A stretch of DNA of 25,227 nucleotides from JBALVT01 sp036961345 (GTDB lineage: Bacteria > Pseudomonadota > Gammaproteobacteria > Pseudomonadales > Halieaceae). The translations under genes and the position numbers were made by a program. Where the stretch lies: assembly GCA_036961345.1 (NCBI GenBank), contig JBALVT010000041.1, positions 1 to 25,227 on the forward strand, given 5' to 3'. Position 1 is the first letter of the stretch; each line of letters begins with the position of its first letter. This document shows positions 14,657-22,842 of this stretch, piece by piece. A model generated the notes under the pieces. That model did no database searches. It had not been told where the DNA came from and was given only the letters and a program-made list of their open reading frames with translations.

Positions 14657-15859
14657 ATGAGAGAAGCAGTAATAGTCAGTACCGCAAGAACGCCTATCGG
14701 TAAAGCTTTCCGGGGAGCCTTTAATGATACTGAAGCGCCGGCTATGGGCGGCCATGTTGTGCGCGCCGCCGTGGAGCGAGCGGGAATAGACCCGGCTATG
14801 GTGGATGATGTGTTGATGGGCGCTGCCGCCCAGCAGGGTACCCAGGCTTATAATCTTGGCCGTTTGTGTGCTGTGGCCGGTGGCCTGCCTGATACCACCT
14901 CCGGTATGACCATGGATAGACAGTGCTCTTCAGGCCTTATGAGTATCGCCACTGCCGCCAAGTCCATTATGTGTAACGAATATGATGTGGCGGTAGCCGG
15001 CGGGGTTGAATCTATATCCCTGGTTCAGAATAAACATAAAAACAGTTATCGAGCTGTGTCGAAAACGGTATTGGAGGCATCGCCAAAAGCCTATATCCAG
15101 ATGATTGAGACGGCGGAGTTGGTGGCTGAAAAATATGGGATATCCAGAGATGCTCAAGATGAGTATTCATTCCAGAGCCAGATGCGCACGGCAGCCGCTC
15201 AAGAAGCGGGTGCTTTTGACGATGAAATAGTCCCTATGGCATCGGTGAAGGCCGTTTTCAATAGGGAAACCAAGGAAACAAGCTACGAAGAGGTCACGCT
15301 TGCCAAGGATGAAGGTAACCGCGCTTCAACCAAGCTGGAAGGGCTGCAATCACTTGACCCGGTATTCAAAGATGGCGCTTTTGTGAAGGAAGGCAAATTC
15401 ATAACCGCAGGAAACGCCTCGCAATTGTCCGATGGGGCATCGGCCTGCGTTGTCATGGATGGCAAAATGGCGGAACAGCGGGGTTTGGCACCGCTGGGTA
15501 TTTATCGTGGTCTTGCGGTGGCCGGTTGTGCGGCGCAAGAGATGGGTATTGGCCCGGTTTTCGCTATTCCAAAATTGCTCAATCGTCACGGGCTGAGCAT
15601 TGACGATATCGGCTTGTGGGAATTAAACGAGGCTTTTGCCTGCCAGGTATTGTACTGCCGCGATGAACTGGGCATCGACAATGACAAGCTCAATGTTAAT
15701 GGTGGCGCTATTTCCGTTGGCCACCCTTTTGGCATGAGCGGTGCGCGAATGGTCGGCCATTCTCTCATCGAGGGTAAACGACGCGGTGCAAAATACGTGG
15801 TTGTTACCATGTGCATTGGTGGCGGTATGGGCGCGGCTGGGCTGTTCGAGGTCGCCTGA
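14657..15859 (+). CDS. acetyl-CoA C-acyltransferase (thiolase 2)
   Basis: This is a 400-aa thiolase with Cys90 in MDRQCSSGL, NEAFACQ, GHPFGMSG and the second cysteine in TMCIGGGMGAAG, so all catalytic elements are present. It is more like general degradative thiolases than FadA6, and the nucleophile loop ends in CSSG rather than CGSSQ. It ends the catabolic block, which then holds two acyl-CoA dehydrogenase pairs, two SDRs and two thiolases. It could serve the second round of beta-oxidation of the ring-opened product or the propionyl side chain. The start ATG follows GAGG by a short spacer. No clear terminator follows. Confidence 0.85.
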   Translation: MREAVIVSTARTPIGKAFRGAFNDTEAPAMGGHVVRAAVERAGIDPAMVDDVLMGAAAQQGTQAYNLGRLCAVAGGLPDTTSGMTMDRQCSSGLMSIATAAKSIMCNEYDVAVAGGVESISLVQNKHKNSYRAVSKTVLEASPKAYIQMIETAELVAEKYGISRDAQDEYSFQSQMRTAAAQEAGAFDDEIVPMASVKAVFNRETKETSYEEVTLAKDEGNRASTKLEGLQSLDPVFKDGAFVKEGKFITAGNASQLSDGASACVVMDGKMAEQRGLAPLGIYRGLAVAGCAAQEMGIGPVFAIPKLLNRHGLSIDDIGLWELNEAFACQVLYCRDELGIDNDKLNVNGGAISVGHPFGMSGARMVGHSLIEGKRRGAKYVVVTMCIGGGMGAAGLFEVA

Positions 15860-16019
15860 TGTCCTTTACACTTCTTCACATAGACGCCCTGCTTTATACA
15901 AATCTTCACCTTCTGGACCTACCTGAACGCCCGGACTGCTGTGTTACAATGGCCACTATTCGCGGGTAGTAATAATACGCTGCTCGCATGACTTGAATTG
16001 TCCGGGTATGTGTTTTGCC
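15860..16019 (+). other. gap between the steroid block and the gsp operon
   Basis: This 160-base stretch has no credible gene and no strong hairpin with a T-run. It contains an extended -10 candidate at 15942-15950 and the weak alternative gspE starts (TTG 15993, ATG 16008). Read-through from the upstream thiolase gene cannot be excluded. Confidence 0.5.
15942..15950 (+). promoter_or_regulatory. extended -10 promoter candidate for gspE
   Basis: TGTTACAAT contains TGn followed by TACAAT (15945-15950), five of six matches to the -10 consensus plus the extended TG. The -35 region is poor (CTGAAC at 15923-15928), which is normal for extended -10 promoters. Transcription would begin around 15957, leaving a leader of about 60 bases to the gspE ATG. 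Confidence 0.5.
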
Positions 16020-17768
16020 ATGAAGAAAATAGGCGAGCTATTAGTAGAGCAGGGGAAGATCTCCGAAAGGGATGTGGAGCGAACTCTACTGGCTCAGACG
16101 GAAATGGGCGGCATGTTTGGGCAGGTCCTGGTAAAACTCGGGCTGGTGTCTGAGCAGGATGTGGCGGTCGTTCTTGGCGAACAATTGAACATACCCCTGA
16201 TGCTCGCTGGCGATTATCCTGAATCTCCAATTGTCGTCGAGGGCATCGCACAGGATTTTTTGATCAATAATGGTGTCGTGCCTGTAGCGATGACTGACAC
16301 TGCCGTGAAATTTGTCGCCTGCGTGCCCCAGGATGAGTTTCTGGTTAAAGCGCTGAGTATGGCAATCGATAAACAGGTCAGCGTTGTTCTTGGCATAGAA
16401 GGCGATGTTAATCGCGCTACGCAGCTCTATGCCCAGGCCCAGGAAGTGGGTGAAGAAGATAGCCTGGACGCCGATCAATTTGGTGGCCAGAGTGATGACG
16501 ATTTTATTGAACACCTGAAAGACCTCGCCAGCGAGGCCCCGGTTATTCGCCTGGTTAACCAGATTATTCACCGTGCGGTTGATGTGGGCGCATCTGATAT
16601 TCATATAGAACCCTTCGACGACGGTCTGCATTTACGCTACCGGGTGGATGGTGTGTTGCAGGAGCATCAGGATGCGCCGGCGGCAAATCTCGCTCCGGCC
16701 ATTGCCTCGCGTATCAAGCTGCTGTCGCAGATGAATATTGCTGAGCGCCGTCTGCCCCAGGACGGCCGTATCATGACTCGTGTAAAAGGTCATGAAATCG
16801 ATCTGCGGGTTTCCACGATTCCTACAGTACACGGTGAAAGTATTGTCATGCGAGTGCTGGATCGCGAGAGCATACGGCTCAGTTTGAAATCCATGGGGTT
16901 TAGTGATGACACCTTGGCGCGTTACCAGGATCTGCTGGCCCGCCCTCACGGCGTACTGTTGGTTACCGGGCCTACCGGTTCAGGTAAAACCACGACCCTC
17001 TATGCTTCTTTGGCGTCGCTGGATTCTGACTCGCTGAAAATAATTACTGTTGAAGATCCAGTGGAGTATCAGCTTCAAGGGGTCAATCAAATTCAGGTGC
17101 AGGCGCAAATCGACCTGACGTTTGCCGCCGCCTTGCGCTCAATTTTGCGACAGGACCCGGATATCATCATGATCGGTGAGATGCGCGATACCGAGACAGC
17201 ACAAATTGGCGTGCAGTCGGCGCTTACCGGACACCTGGTGCTGTCAACGCTGCACACCAATACGGCGGCCAGTGCCGTGACCCGGCTCGAAGACATGGGT
17301 GTGGAACGTTACCTCATTACTTCGTCGGTCAATGGTGTGTTGGCGCAGCGTCTTGTTCGAAAGCTGTGTGAGACCTGTAAAACAGCGGTGGAGCTGTCCG
17401 ATGAAGACATAGATCAGTGCGGCCTGAGACCTTTTATGACCGTGGATAGCAATACGGTGTACCAGGCGAAGGGCTGTGACGAATGCATGCACACCGGTTA
17501 TTCCGGCAGGGCGGCGATTCACGAACTCTTTGCCCTGGATGACGAAATGCACCGGGTTATTATGAGCGGTGCTGATGCCACCCTGTTGCACGCCGCTGCA
17601 CGGCGTCAGGGCATGATTACACTTTATGAAGATGGCTTGCGCAAGGTGGTGCAGGGTGTGACTTCTCTGGAAGAGGTTATGCGTGTCACCCAGGACCAGA
17701 GCGAGTTGGCGCTTGTTTCCAGCGACACGGTGGTGCCCGCAGTAGCGGCCAGCCCGGTTCCGGCGTAA
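16020..17768 (+). CDS. gspE: type II secretion ATPase GspE
   Basis: This is the cytoplasmic hexameric ATPase that powers pseudopilus assembly. From the ATG at 16020 it is 582 aa: an N1E-like domain (about 1-150), the second N-terminal region with ASDIHIEPF (191-199), Walker A GPTGSGKTT (317-325), the Asp box, Walker B IIMIGEMRD (382-390) and LVLSTLHTN (406-414). A zinc-binding tetracysteine (C450, C453, C486, C489) separates GspE from most pilus retraction ATPases. In-frame starts at 16008 (ATG) and 15993 (TTG) exist. MKKIGELLVEQG is the usual beginning for the family, so 16020 is preferred, although its Shine-Dalgarno is poor. It is the first gene of an xps-type operon. Confidence 0.9.
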   Translation: MKKIGELLVEQGKISERDVERTLLAQTEMGGMFGQVLVKLGLVSEQDVAVVLGEQLNIPLMLAGDYPESPIVVEGIAQDFLINNGVVPVAMTDTAVKFVACVPQDEFLVKALSMAIDKQVSVVLGIEGDVNRATQLYAQAQEVGEEDSLDADQFGGQSDDDFIEHLKDLASEAPVIRLVNQIIHRAVDVGASDIHIEPFDDGLHLRYRVDGVLQEHQDAPAANLAPAIASRIKLLSQMNIAERRLPQDGRIMTRVKGHEIDLRVSTIPTVHGESIVMRVLDRESIRLSLKSMGFSDDTLARYQDLLARPHGVLLVTGPTGSGKTTTLYASLASLDSDSLKIITVEDPVEYQLQGVNQIQVQAQIDLTFAAALRSILRQDPDIIMIGEMRDTETAQIGVQSALTGHLVLSTLHTNTAASAVTRLEDMGVERYLITSSVNGVLAQRLVRKLCETCKTAVELSDEDIDQCGLRPFMTVDSNTVYQAKGCDECMHTGYSGRAAIHELFALDDEMHRVIMSGADATLLHAAARRQGMITLYEDGLRKVVQGVTSLEEVMRVTQDQSELALVSSDTVVPAVAASPVPA

Positions 17769-17777
17769 CGGTTCAAT

Positions 17778-18989
17778 ATGCCAGTATTTAGCTATAAAGC
17801 GATTGGTCGCGACGGAAAGCCCTGTGACGGGACGCTGGAAGCTGGCGGCCTGGACCTTGCGTCCCGGCAGCTGCGCTCCCAGGGTTTGACCTTGCTCAAA
17901 CTTGATGCCGGCTCCTCAAACTCCTCTGAAGTTGCGGCCACATTGTCTGGCAAGCCGCCTACCCGCCAGGAAATATTGTCTATGACCAGCGAACTGGCAG
18001 TGCTGCTGCGCGCCGGTTTGCCCTTGGATAGAGCACTGAAAGTACTGATAGACATGGCGGCGGCGCCGAGCATGCATCAACTGCTGCTGGAGTTGTTGGC
18101 CCAGGTGAAAGGCGGAAAGGCCTTGAGCCAGGCCTTGCAACCTCACGAGCAACTGTTCGGCACCTTTTATATCAATATGCTGCGATCAGGCGAGGCCAGC
18201 GGCCATATGTCCGCGGTCCTGGAACGCCTGGTCGAATATCTTGAAGATGCCAAAACCACCAGAGACAGCGTTGTTTCGGCGATGATCTACCCGGCCATTC
18301 TTCTATTTGTTTCGGTATTGGCTGTTGTTGGCATGCTCGGTTTTGTTGTGCCCCAGTTTGAAACCTTGTTTGCCGACATGGGCGATGCCCTGCCTGTAAT
18401 GACTAAAATGGTGATTGCCTTTTCTGACTTCGTGAAAAGTTGGGGTTGGCTGGTGCTCATAATCTCCATTGGGCTGGGGGTTTATTTTCGAAGGTGGGCA
18501 TCTACAGCAGAAGGCAAAGCGATACTGCACAGTCGCCTCTTATCGGTGCCACTGATGGGCAACATACTTTTCGAGTTTGAGGTGTCCAAGTTTGCGAGAA
18601 CAGTCGGCACCTTATTGGGTAACGGCGTTTCGCTGTTAAAGGCTATCTCTATCGCTATTGATACGGTGGATAATTACGTTATTAAAGAAGCTCTGAATGT
18701 ATTGCCGCCAGCGGTTAAGGCGGGCAAGCGAATGTCAGTGGCGCTTGAAAATACCGGCATGTTTACGCCCATGGTTATTCAAATGATCAGGGTGGGCGAA
18801 GAATCCGGTAGTTTGGGTGAAATGATGTTAGAGCTTGCCAAGGTATTTGACAGCCATGTTCAATCCGGCGTTAAACGATCCCTGACCCTGTTGGAGCCGG
18901 TATTGATTCTGCTTATGGGTTTTTTCATCGCGGTCATCATTATATCCATCCTGATGGGCATTATGTCTGTCAATGATTTGGCCGTATAA
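17778..18989 (+). CDS. gspF: type II secretion inner-membrane platform protein GspF
   Basis: This 403-aa protein has two repeated cytoplasmic T2SSF domains (about 65-190 and 268-395) and three membrane segments near 170-191, 222-237 and 372-396, the usual GspF plan. The N-terminal MPVFSYKAIGRDGK and the LLRAGLPLDRAL and MIRVGEESGSLGEMM motifs are family hallmarks. It forms the centre of the inner-membrane platform that GspE acts on. The start lies 9 bases after the gspE stop. Confidence 0.92.
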   Translation: MPVFSYKAIGRDGKPCDGTLEAGGLDLASRQLRSQGLTLLKLDAGSSNSSEVAATLSGKPPTRQEILSMTSELAVLLRAGLPLDRALKVLIDMAAAPSMHQLLLELLAQVKGGKALSQALQPHEQLFGTFYINMLRSGEASGHMSAVLERLVEYLEDAKTTRDSVVSAMIYPAILLFVSVLAVVGMLGFVVPQFETLFADMGDALPVMTKMVIAFSDFVKSWGWLVLIISIGLGVYFRRWASTAEGKAILHSRLLSVPLMGNILFEFEVSKFARTVGTLLGNGVSLLKAISIAIDTVDNYVIKEALNVLPPAVKAGKRMSVALENTGMFTPMVIQMIRVGEESGSLGEMMLELAKVFDSHVQSGVKRSLTLLEPVLILLMGFFIAVIIISILMGIMSVNDLAV

Positions 18990-19038
18990 GTGACGTGCTT
19001 TGAGACTCTATTTTTAAAATTGTTTGAGGAAAATAACC

Positions 19039-19482
19039 ATGTTTAACAGCGCGATGACAAACTGTCGTACAGCGAGCCGCCAATCGGGTTTCACACTGAT
19101 GGAATTATTGGTAGTGCTGGCGATTCTGGGTTTGTTGATGAGTCTCGTCGGCCCCCAGGTGCTGAACCAGTTAGGGGGTGCCAAGGTTAAAACCGCGGCC
19201 ATACAAATCAAGGATCTGGAACAGGCGCTGGAAATGTACAAACTTGACGTGGGGCGCTTTCCGCGAACCGAGGAAGGTTTGGATGCTTTGATGAAAAAGC
19301 CCGCCAAGGGCTCGGGCTGGAACGGCCCCTACTTGAAGTCTGACGTGCCGCTGGACCCCTGGAAAGCTGAATATCACTACAAGTATCCGGGCGATCACGG
19401 TGAGTTCGATATCTTCACTTACGGCCAGAATGGTTCACCCGGTGGTGAAGGTGAAGATACCGATGTGGGTAACTGGAACTGA
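19039..19482 (+). CDS. gspG: major pseudopilin GspG
   Basis: This 147-aa prepilin has a peptidase site between Gly17 and Phe18 (SG/FTLMELLVV) with Glu at +5 of the mature protein and a hydrophobic helix behind it. FPRTEEGLDAL, GWNGPYLK and the C-terminal GEGEDTDVGNW, the calcium-binding loop of GspG, are all present. The ATG at 19039 follows a TGAGGAAA ribosome binding site; an upstream in-frame TTG at 19024 lies on that site and is unlikely. A 49-base gap from gspF is the largest spacing so far in the operon, consistent with higher, separately translated expression. Confidence 0.92.
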   Translation: MFNSAMTNCRTASRQSGFTLMELLVVLAILGLLMSLVGPQVLNQLGGAKVKTAAIQIKDLEQALEMYKLDVGRFPRTEEGLDALMKKPAKGSGWNGPYLKSDVPLDPWKAEYHYKYPGDHGEFDIFTYGQNGSPGGEGEDTDVGNWN

Positions 19483-19538
19483 TGTGCTGTGCAAAACAGT
19501 GCAATGCCGTGTTTAACAAGGCCAATGGTTGATCTTCA

Positions 19539-20021
19539 ATGAACCGGGTTGTCCTGCCTATGCACAACGCGGCGCCTCGCTCGGGACGAGGCTTCACCAT
19601 GTTGGAGCTTCTCGCCGCGATATCGATTGCTGCGATCGTGCTCGCGGTGTCTGTGCCGGTAACCGGGCGCATGTACCAATCCGTGCAGTATTCGCAAGCG
19701 GTGAGAGATGTGGTTACTTTGCTGCAAAGCGCGCGTTATGCCGCCATTAACAAAGGCCGTGCACAGGATGTAGAGATAAATCCAACAACCAACACTTTAC
19801 GTCTCAATGACAAACAACAACAACTCCCGGCTGGGTTTAAGGCCTATGTTCACACGGCTGCGGAGTTGAACAAACGTGATAGCGGCGTCATTCGTTTTTA
19901 TCCTGAAGGTGGTTCCAGCGGCGGTGGCGTAGATATTGAGTCGCCGACCGGTGTAGGCGTGAAGATCGGTGTCGACTGGTTGATGGGCCGTGTTACCCAG
20001 GAACGTTATGCTGCGAACTAA
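19539..20021 (+). CDS. gspH: minor pseudopilin GspH
   Basis: This 160-aa prepilin-like protein has the cleavage motif RG/FTMLELLAAISIAAIVLAV about 18 residues from the ATG at 19539. An ATG at 19560 would give an 11-residue leader and is also possible; neither has a strong ribosome binding site. The body is beta-rich with a glycine/serine turn (GGSSGGGVD) near the C-terminus, as in GspH-like globular domains. Minor pseudopilins help set the pseudopilus tip complex. It ends 14 bases inside gspI. Confidence 0.85.
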   Translation: MNRVVLPMHNAAPRSGRGFTMLELLAAISIAAIVLAVSVPVTGRMYQSVQYSQAVRDVVTLLQSARYAAINKGRAQDVEINPTTNTLRLNDKQQQLPAGFKAYVHTAAELNKRDSGVIRFYPEGGSSGGGVDIESPTGVGVKIGVDWLMGRVTQERYAAN

Positions 20022-20394
20022 GTCTCACAATGCCGGATTTTCACTGTTGGAAATGGTTGTCGCCATGGCCATTCTGGCCATTTCTCTCGGGATTATGTAT
20101 CAGGCTGTTGGCGGCGCAACACGCAATGTTCGTGCAGATGAAAAGTATGCCTATGCGGTGGAACTTGCCAGGTCGCTGCTCGCCAGCAACGCCCAGGTAC
20201 CCAGATCGGGTTTGGATGTGAAAGGTGAAACCCAGGGTGATTTTCGCTGGGAAGTACATACCTCCGGTGTGGATTTGCCCAAGGCGCTATCTCCCGGTGC
20301 GCTGCAGGCAATAGCCGTTACGGTAAGTTGGCCCAGTCGGGGCAGGCTTTCTTCTTTCACCTTACATTCGATTGTTGAAGGCGTCGGAAAGTGA
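20008..20394 (+). CDS. gspI: minor pseudopilin GspI
   Basis: This 128-aa protein has a short leader and the peptidase motif AG/FSLLEMVVAMAIL (Gly10/Phe11), with Glu at +5. The ATG at 20008 has AGGA (19999-20002) in front; a GTG at 19990 is in frame but less likely. VELARSLLASN and the C-terminal beta region match the GspI family. It overlaps gspH by 14 bases and gspJ by 4, typical for the I-J-K tip complex genes. Confidence 0.88.
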   Translation: MLRTKSHNAGFSLLEMVVAMAILAISLGIMYQAVGGATRNVRADEKYAYAVELARSLLASNAQVPRSGLDVKGETQGDFRWEVHTSGVDLPKALSPGALQAIAVTVSWPSRGRLSSFTLHSIVEGVGK

Positions 20395-20993
20395 AACGCC
20401 TCGCCTCAGCTTCAGGTGGCTTTACTCTGGTAGAGGTGGTTGTTTCCCTGGCCATTTTGTCCCTTATTATGGTCGCGACGATTTCAGCACTGCGCACATT
20501 TGGGCAAACTCAGACCTCTCTGGATAAAGTGACACAGCGCATAGATGAGGTTCGCTCTGTGAGTAGTTTTTTAAGAGATACCTTTGAGTCTTCTGTGGTC
20601 GGCAAGAGTAGTGGTGGCGGATTATCAATGGGTGGTGGGGCATCCGCAGGATCCTATCTAAAAGGCGGGACAACCGCGATGGACTGGAAGGCTTTTGTGC
20701 AGTTCGGTGAGGGTTATGGCGGTGCTTTTCTGGTGCGTGTTGAGCGCGACCAGCATCAATTAAAATTGAAGTGGCAGGATATTCCAGCAAAACTGGACAA
20801 TGTCAGTTGGGAGGGTACCCCGGAGCGTGTGCTGGTAGAGGATCTTGACGAGTTACAGATTGATTACCGCAAAGAGATTGCCAGTGCATGGCAAGAGGAG
20901 TGGTTACAGCAGAACAGTCCTGCCTTTGTGAGAATGACAATAAAGGCTCATGGTCGATTTTGGCCAGAGCTTATTTTTACGGTGCAAAGATAG
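20391..20993 (+). CDS. gspJ: minor pseudopilin GspJ
   Basis: This 200-aa prepilin starts at a GTG that overlaps the gspI stop (GTGA). The peptidase motif GG/FTLVEVVVSLAILSL has Glu at +5. The globular part includes a glycine- and serine-rich stretch at about residues 68-86 (SSGGGLSMGGGASAGS), longer and simpler than I expect in this family. It is followed by a beta-rich GspJ-like C-terminal domain ending in RFWPELIFTV. It should form the tip complex with GspI and GspK. Confidence 0.87.
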   Translation: MKRLASASGGFTLVEVVVSLAILSLIMVATISALRTFGQTQTSLDKVTQRIDEVRSVSSFLRDTFESSVVGKSSGGGLSMGGGASAGSYLKGGTTAMDWKAFVQFGEGYGGAFLVRVERDQHQLKLKWQDIPAKLDNVSWEGTPERVLVEDLDELQIDYRKEIASAWQEEWLQQNSPAFVRMTIKAHGRFWPELIFTVQR

Positions 20994-20995
20994 CC

Positions 20996-21820
20996 GTGGT
21001 CACTAATAGCCAACAACGTGGTGTAGCGCTGGCGATCGTAGTGTGGTTCCTGGCCGCAATGTCTCTGCTGGTGTCCGGCATTGTTTTTCAAGCCAGGGTG
21101 GATACCCGAATGGCGCAATTACATGCAGCGAAGGCGAAGGCGGTAGCGGCAGGCGATGGGGCGATTCAACTGATGCTGGCAAATATGCAAGCGCGAAGCC
21201 CCCAAGGGTTTGATCAGACTAATCGATTGCCTACCATGGACTTCGAGATTGGAGATTATCCCGTTACAGTACGTTTGGTGCCTGTTGCGGGGCTAATCGA
21301 TTTGAACAGTGCGCCAGCCGATATTCTGGCTTTGTTGTTTATCGCACACGGTGGTCTCGATGACGGCGATGCACAATTTTTGGCAGGCAGTGTGGTAAAG
21401 TGGCGATCAGTGACGGGCCGCCAGCAGGCGGGTTCCGGGCGTTTTGCGGCAATAGAAGATGTGTTGCGTGTTGAGGGTGTTACCCGAACCTTGCTGGACG
21501 GTATTCGAGATTCAGTTGCGGTATCCCAAAAAGGGCAAAGTGCAATGGACTGGTCGATGGCTCCATCTTCTGTGCTTGATATTTTGGCCTTAAAAAATCC
21601 GGGTAGAGCTTCGTCAATGATCAATGGCTTTAAGAAGCGCTCTGGCGCAGGCGCGGCAGTGGGTGCCTACCGCTTGGATGCGTTAGTCAGTGTTGGCGAC
21701 CAGCAATGGTTGCGAAGACGCTGGGCGTCCGGCGGCAAGACGGCGGGTGGATTGCCCTGGCGTTATACCAGAACAGAGGCGCCCAGAGTTTTTCCGGGTA
21801 GCGCGTCAGACGAGTCATAA
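20996..21820 (+). CDS. gspK: minor pseudopilin GspK
   Basis: The likely start is the GTG at 20996, two bases after gspJ, giving 274 aa. The open frame extends back to 20888 inside gspJ, but that part has no prepilin character. The N-terminus SQQRG/VALAIVVWFLAAMSLLV shows a cleavage site followed by a hydrophobic helix without Glu at +5, as is normal for GspK. The GLIDLNSAPADIL motif and following helices match the helical GspK insertion domain. GspK caps the pseudopilus tip with GspI and GspJ. Confidence 0.85.
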   Translation: MVTNSQQRGVALAIVVWFLAAMSLLVSGIVFQARVDTRMAQLHAAKAKAVAAGDGAIQLMLANMQARSPQGFDQTNRLPTMDFEIGDYPVTVRLVPVAGLIDLNSAPADILALLFIAHGGLDDGDAQFLAGSVVKWRSVTGRQQAGSGRFAAIEDVLRVEGVTRTLLDGIRDSVAVSQKGQSAMDWSMAPSSVLDILALKNPGRASSMINGFKKRSGAGAAVGAYRLDALVSVGDQQWLRRRWASGGKTAGGLPWRYTRTEAPRVFPGSASDES

Positions 21821-21831
21821 CAGGGGATTTT

Positions 21832-22842
21832 ATGGCGCAATCTACACAACAATGGGATCTTTTCGGTTTTGACGTTCGGCAGGTCGGCAAGTATTGGCGA
21901 GCCGCCTGGCGGGAATTCCTGTGGGGCTATGACTCCCCTGTGAGAGCACGGCTGGATGAGGTTGTTAAGGTTCACAGCGAGAACGAAGTGCTGTTTTACC
22001 ATGCAGGGGAGCCCGTAGCAGATCAACGTGCTGAGTGCGAAGCCATTTTGCTGCCCGATCAACTGGTGCTGGCGAAAAAGATCACTATGCCGCTGGCAGT
22101 AGAAGGCGACCTCGATACCGCCATGGATATGGAGGTGAAAGCCAATAGTCCGTTCCCCGAGGCGGATACAGGCTATGGCTGGAAAATTGTTGCCAGGGAT
22201 GCGTCCTGGTTACATATCCAGTTGGTCATCGTGTCTTTGAGTTCGACGATGAGTTACCTCGGGCGGCAGTATGACAGTTACGATGTTCGGGCCAGAGAAG
22301 TCTGGGCAAAGTTTGGCGATGCAGTGATTGTCCTGAACGGCTTTGGTGAGCAAAAACGTTTTGCCCGTTGCAAAAATCGGCTGGTCAGGGTGGGTGGCCT
22401 ACTGGGGCTTAGCATGATACTTCTGGTGTGTATTTTTGCTGCGTCATCGGGCATGAAATACCTGGAGCTAAAACAATATCAGGCGATGTCAGCTGACGTG
22501 GCCAGAGCGTCCAAAAAAGCCTCGCGCATGCGTACTTCCTTGCTGGCGGCGAACGAGACTATTTCCTATATTAATTCGGTGGTTGTTGAAAACCCCAGTC
22601 CGCGGCAGGCATTAGCCAAGCTTACCAATCTGCTGGGGGATGATGCCTCGCTGGTCAATTTTTCATTGAAGGGCAGGCAACTCAAATTTCTCGGCCGTGC
22701 AAGCAATGCAGCACAGGTTATACAGGAGCTAACCGGGGAACCGACCTTTGCCCGGGTAGAGACACGTACGGCCATTACCAAGATTGGCACGGCAGAACAA
22801 TTTACACTTGAAATTGAGCTCCAGAGTCAGGTACCCCAATGA
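21832..22842 (+). CDS. gspL: type II secretion inner-membrane protein GspL (XpsL-like)
   Basis: This 336-aa bitopic protein has a cytoplasmic part of about 186 residues, one membrane segment (about 187-208, LLGLSMILLVCIFAAS) and a periplasmic ferredoxin-like part ending in LEIELQSQVPQ. It is shorter than enterobacterial or Vibrio GspL, mainly in the cytoplasmic actin-like domain. It resembles the PilM/PilN-like arrangement of Xanthomonas-type XpsL. GspL links GspE to the membrane. AGGGGA (21822-21827) lies before the ATG, and gspM overlaps the stop (ATGA). Confidence 0.78.
   Translation: MAQSTQQWDLFGFDVRQVGKYWRAAWREFLWGYDSPVRARLDEVVKVHSENEVLFYHAGEPVADQRAECEAILLPDQLVLAKKITMPLAVEGDLDTAMDMEVKANSPFPEADTGYGWKIVARDASWLHIQLVIVSLSSTMSYLGRQYDSYDVRAREVWAKFGDAVIVLNGFGEQKRFARCKNRLVRVGGLLGLSMILLVCIFAASSGMKYLELKQYQAMSADVARASKKASRMRTSLLAANETISYINSVVVENPSPRQALAKLTNLLGDDASLVNFSLKGRQLKFLGRASNAAQVIQELTGEPTFARVETRTAITKIGTAEQFTLEIELQSQVPQ

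Noticed and set aside
14657..15859. Calling the second thiolase fadA5
   Set aside because: Motifs fit general degradative thiolases, and no cholesterol side-chain genes are nearby to support FadA5 specifically.
20888..20995. Longer gspK starting inside gspJ
   Set aside because: The extra 36 residues show no prepilin leader features. The GTG at 20996 gives a short leader ending in the RG/VAL cleavage site.
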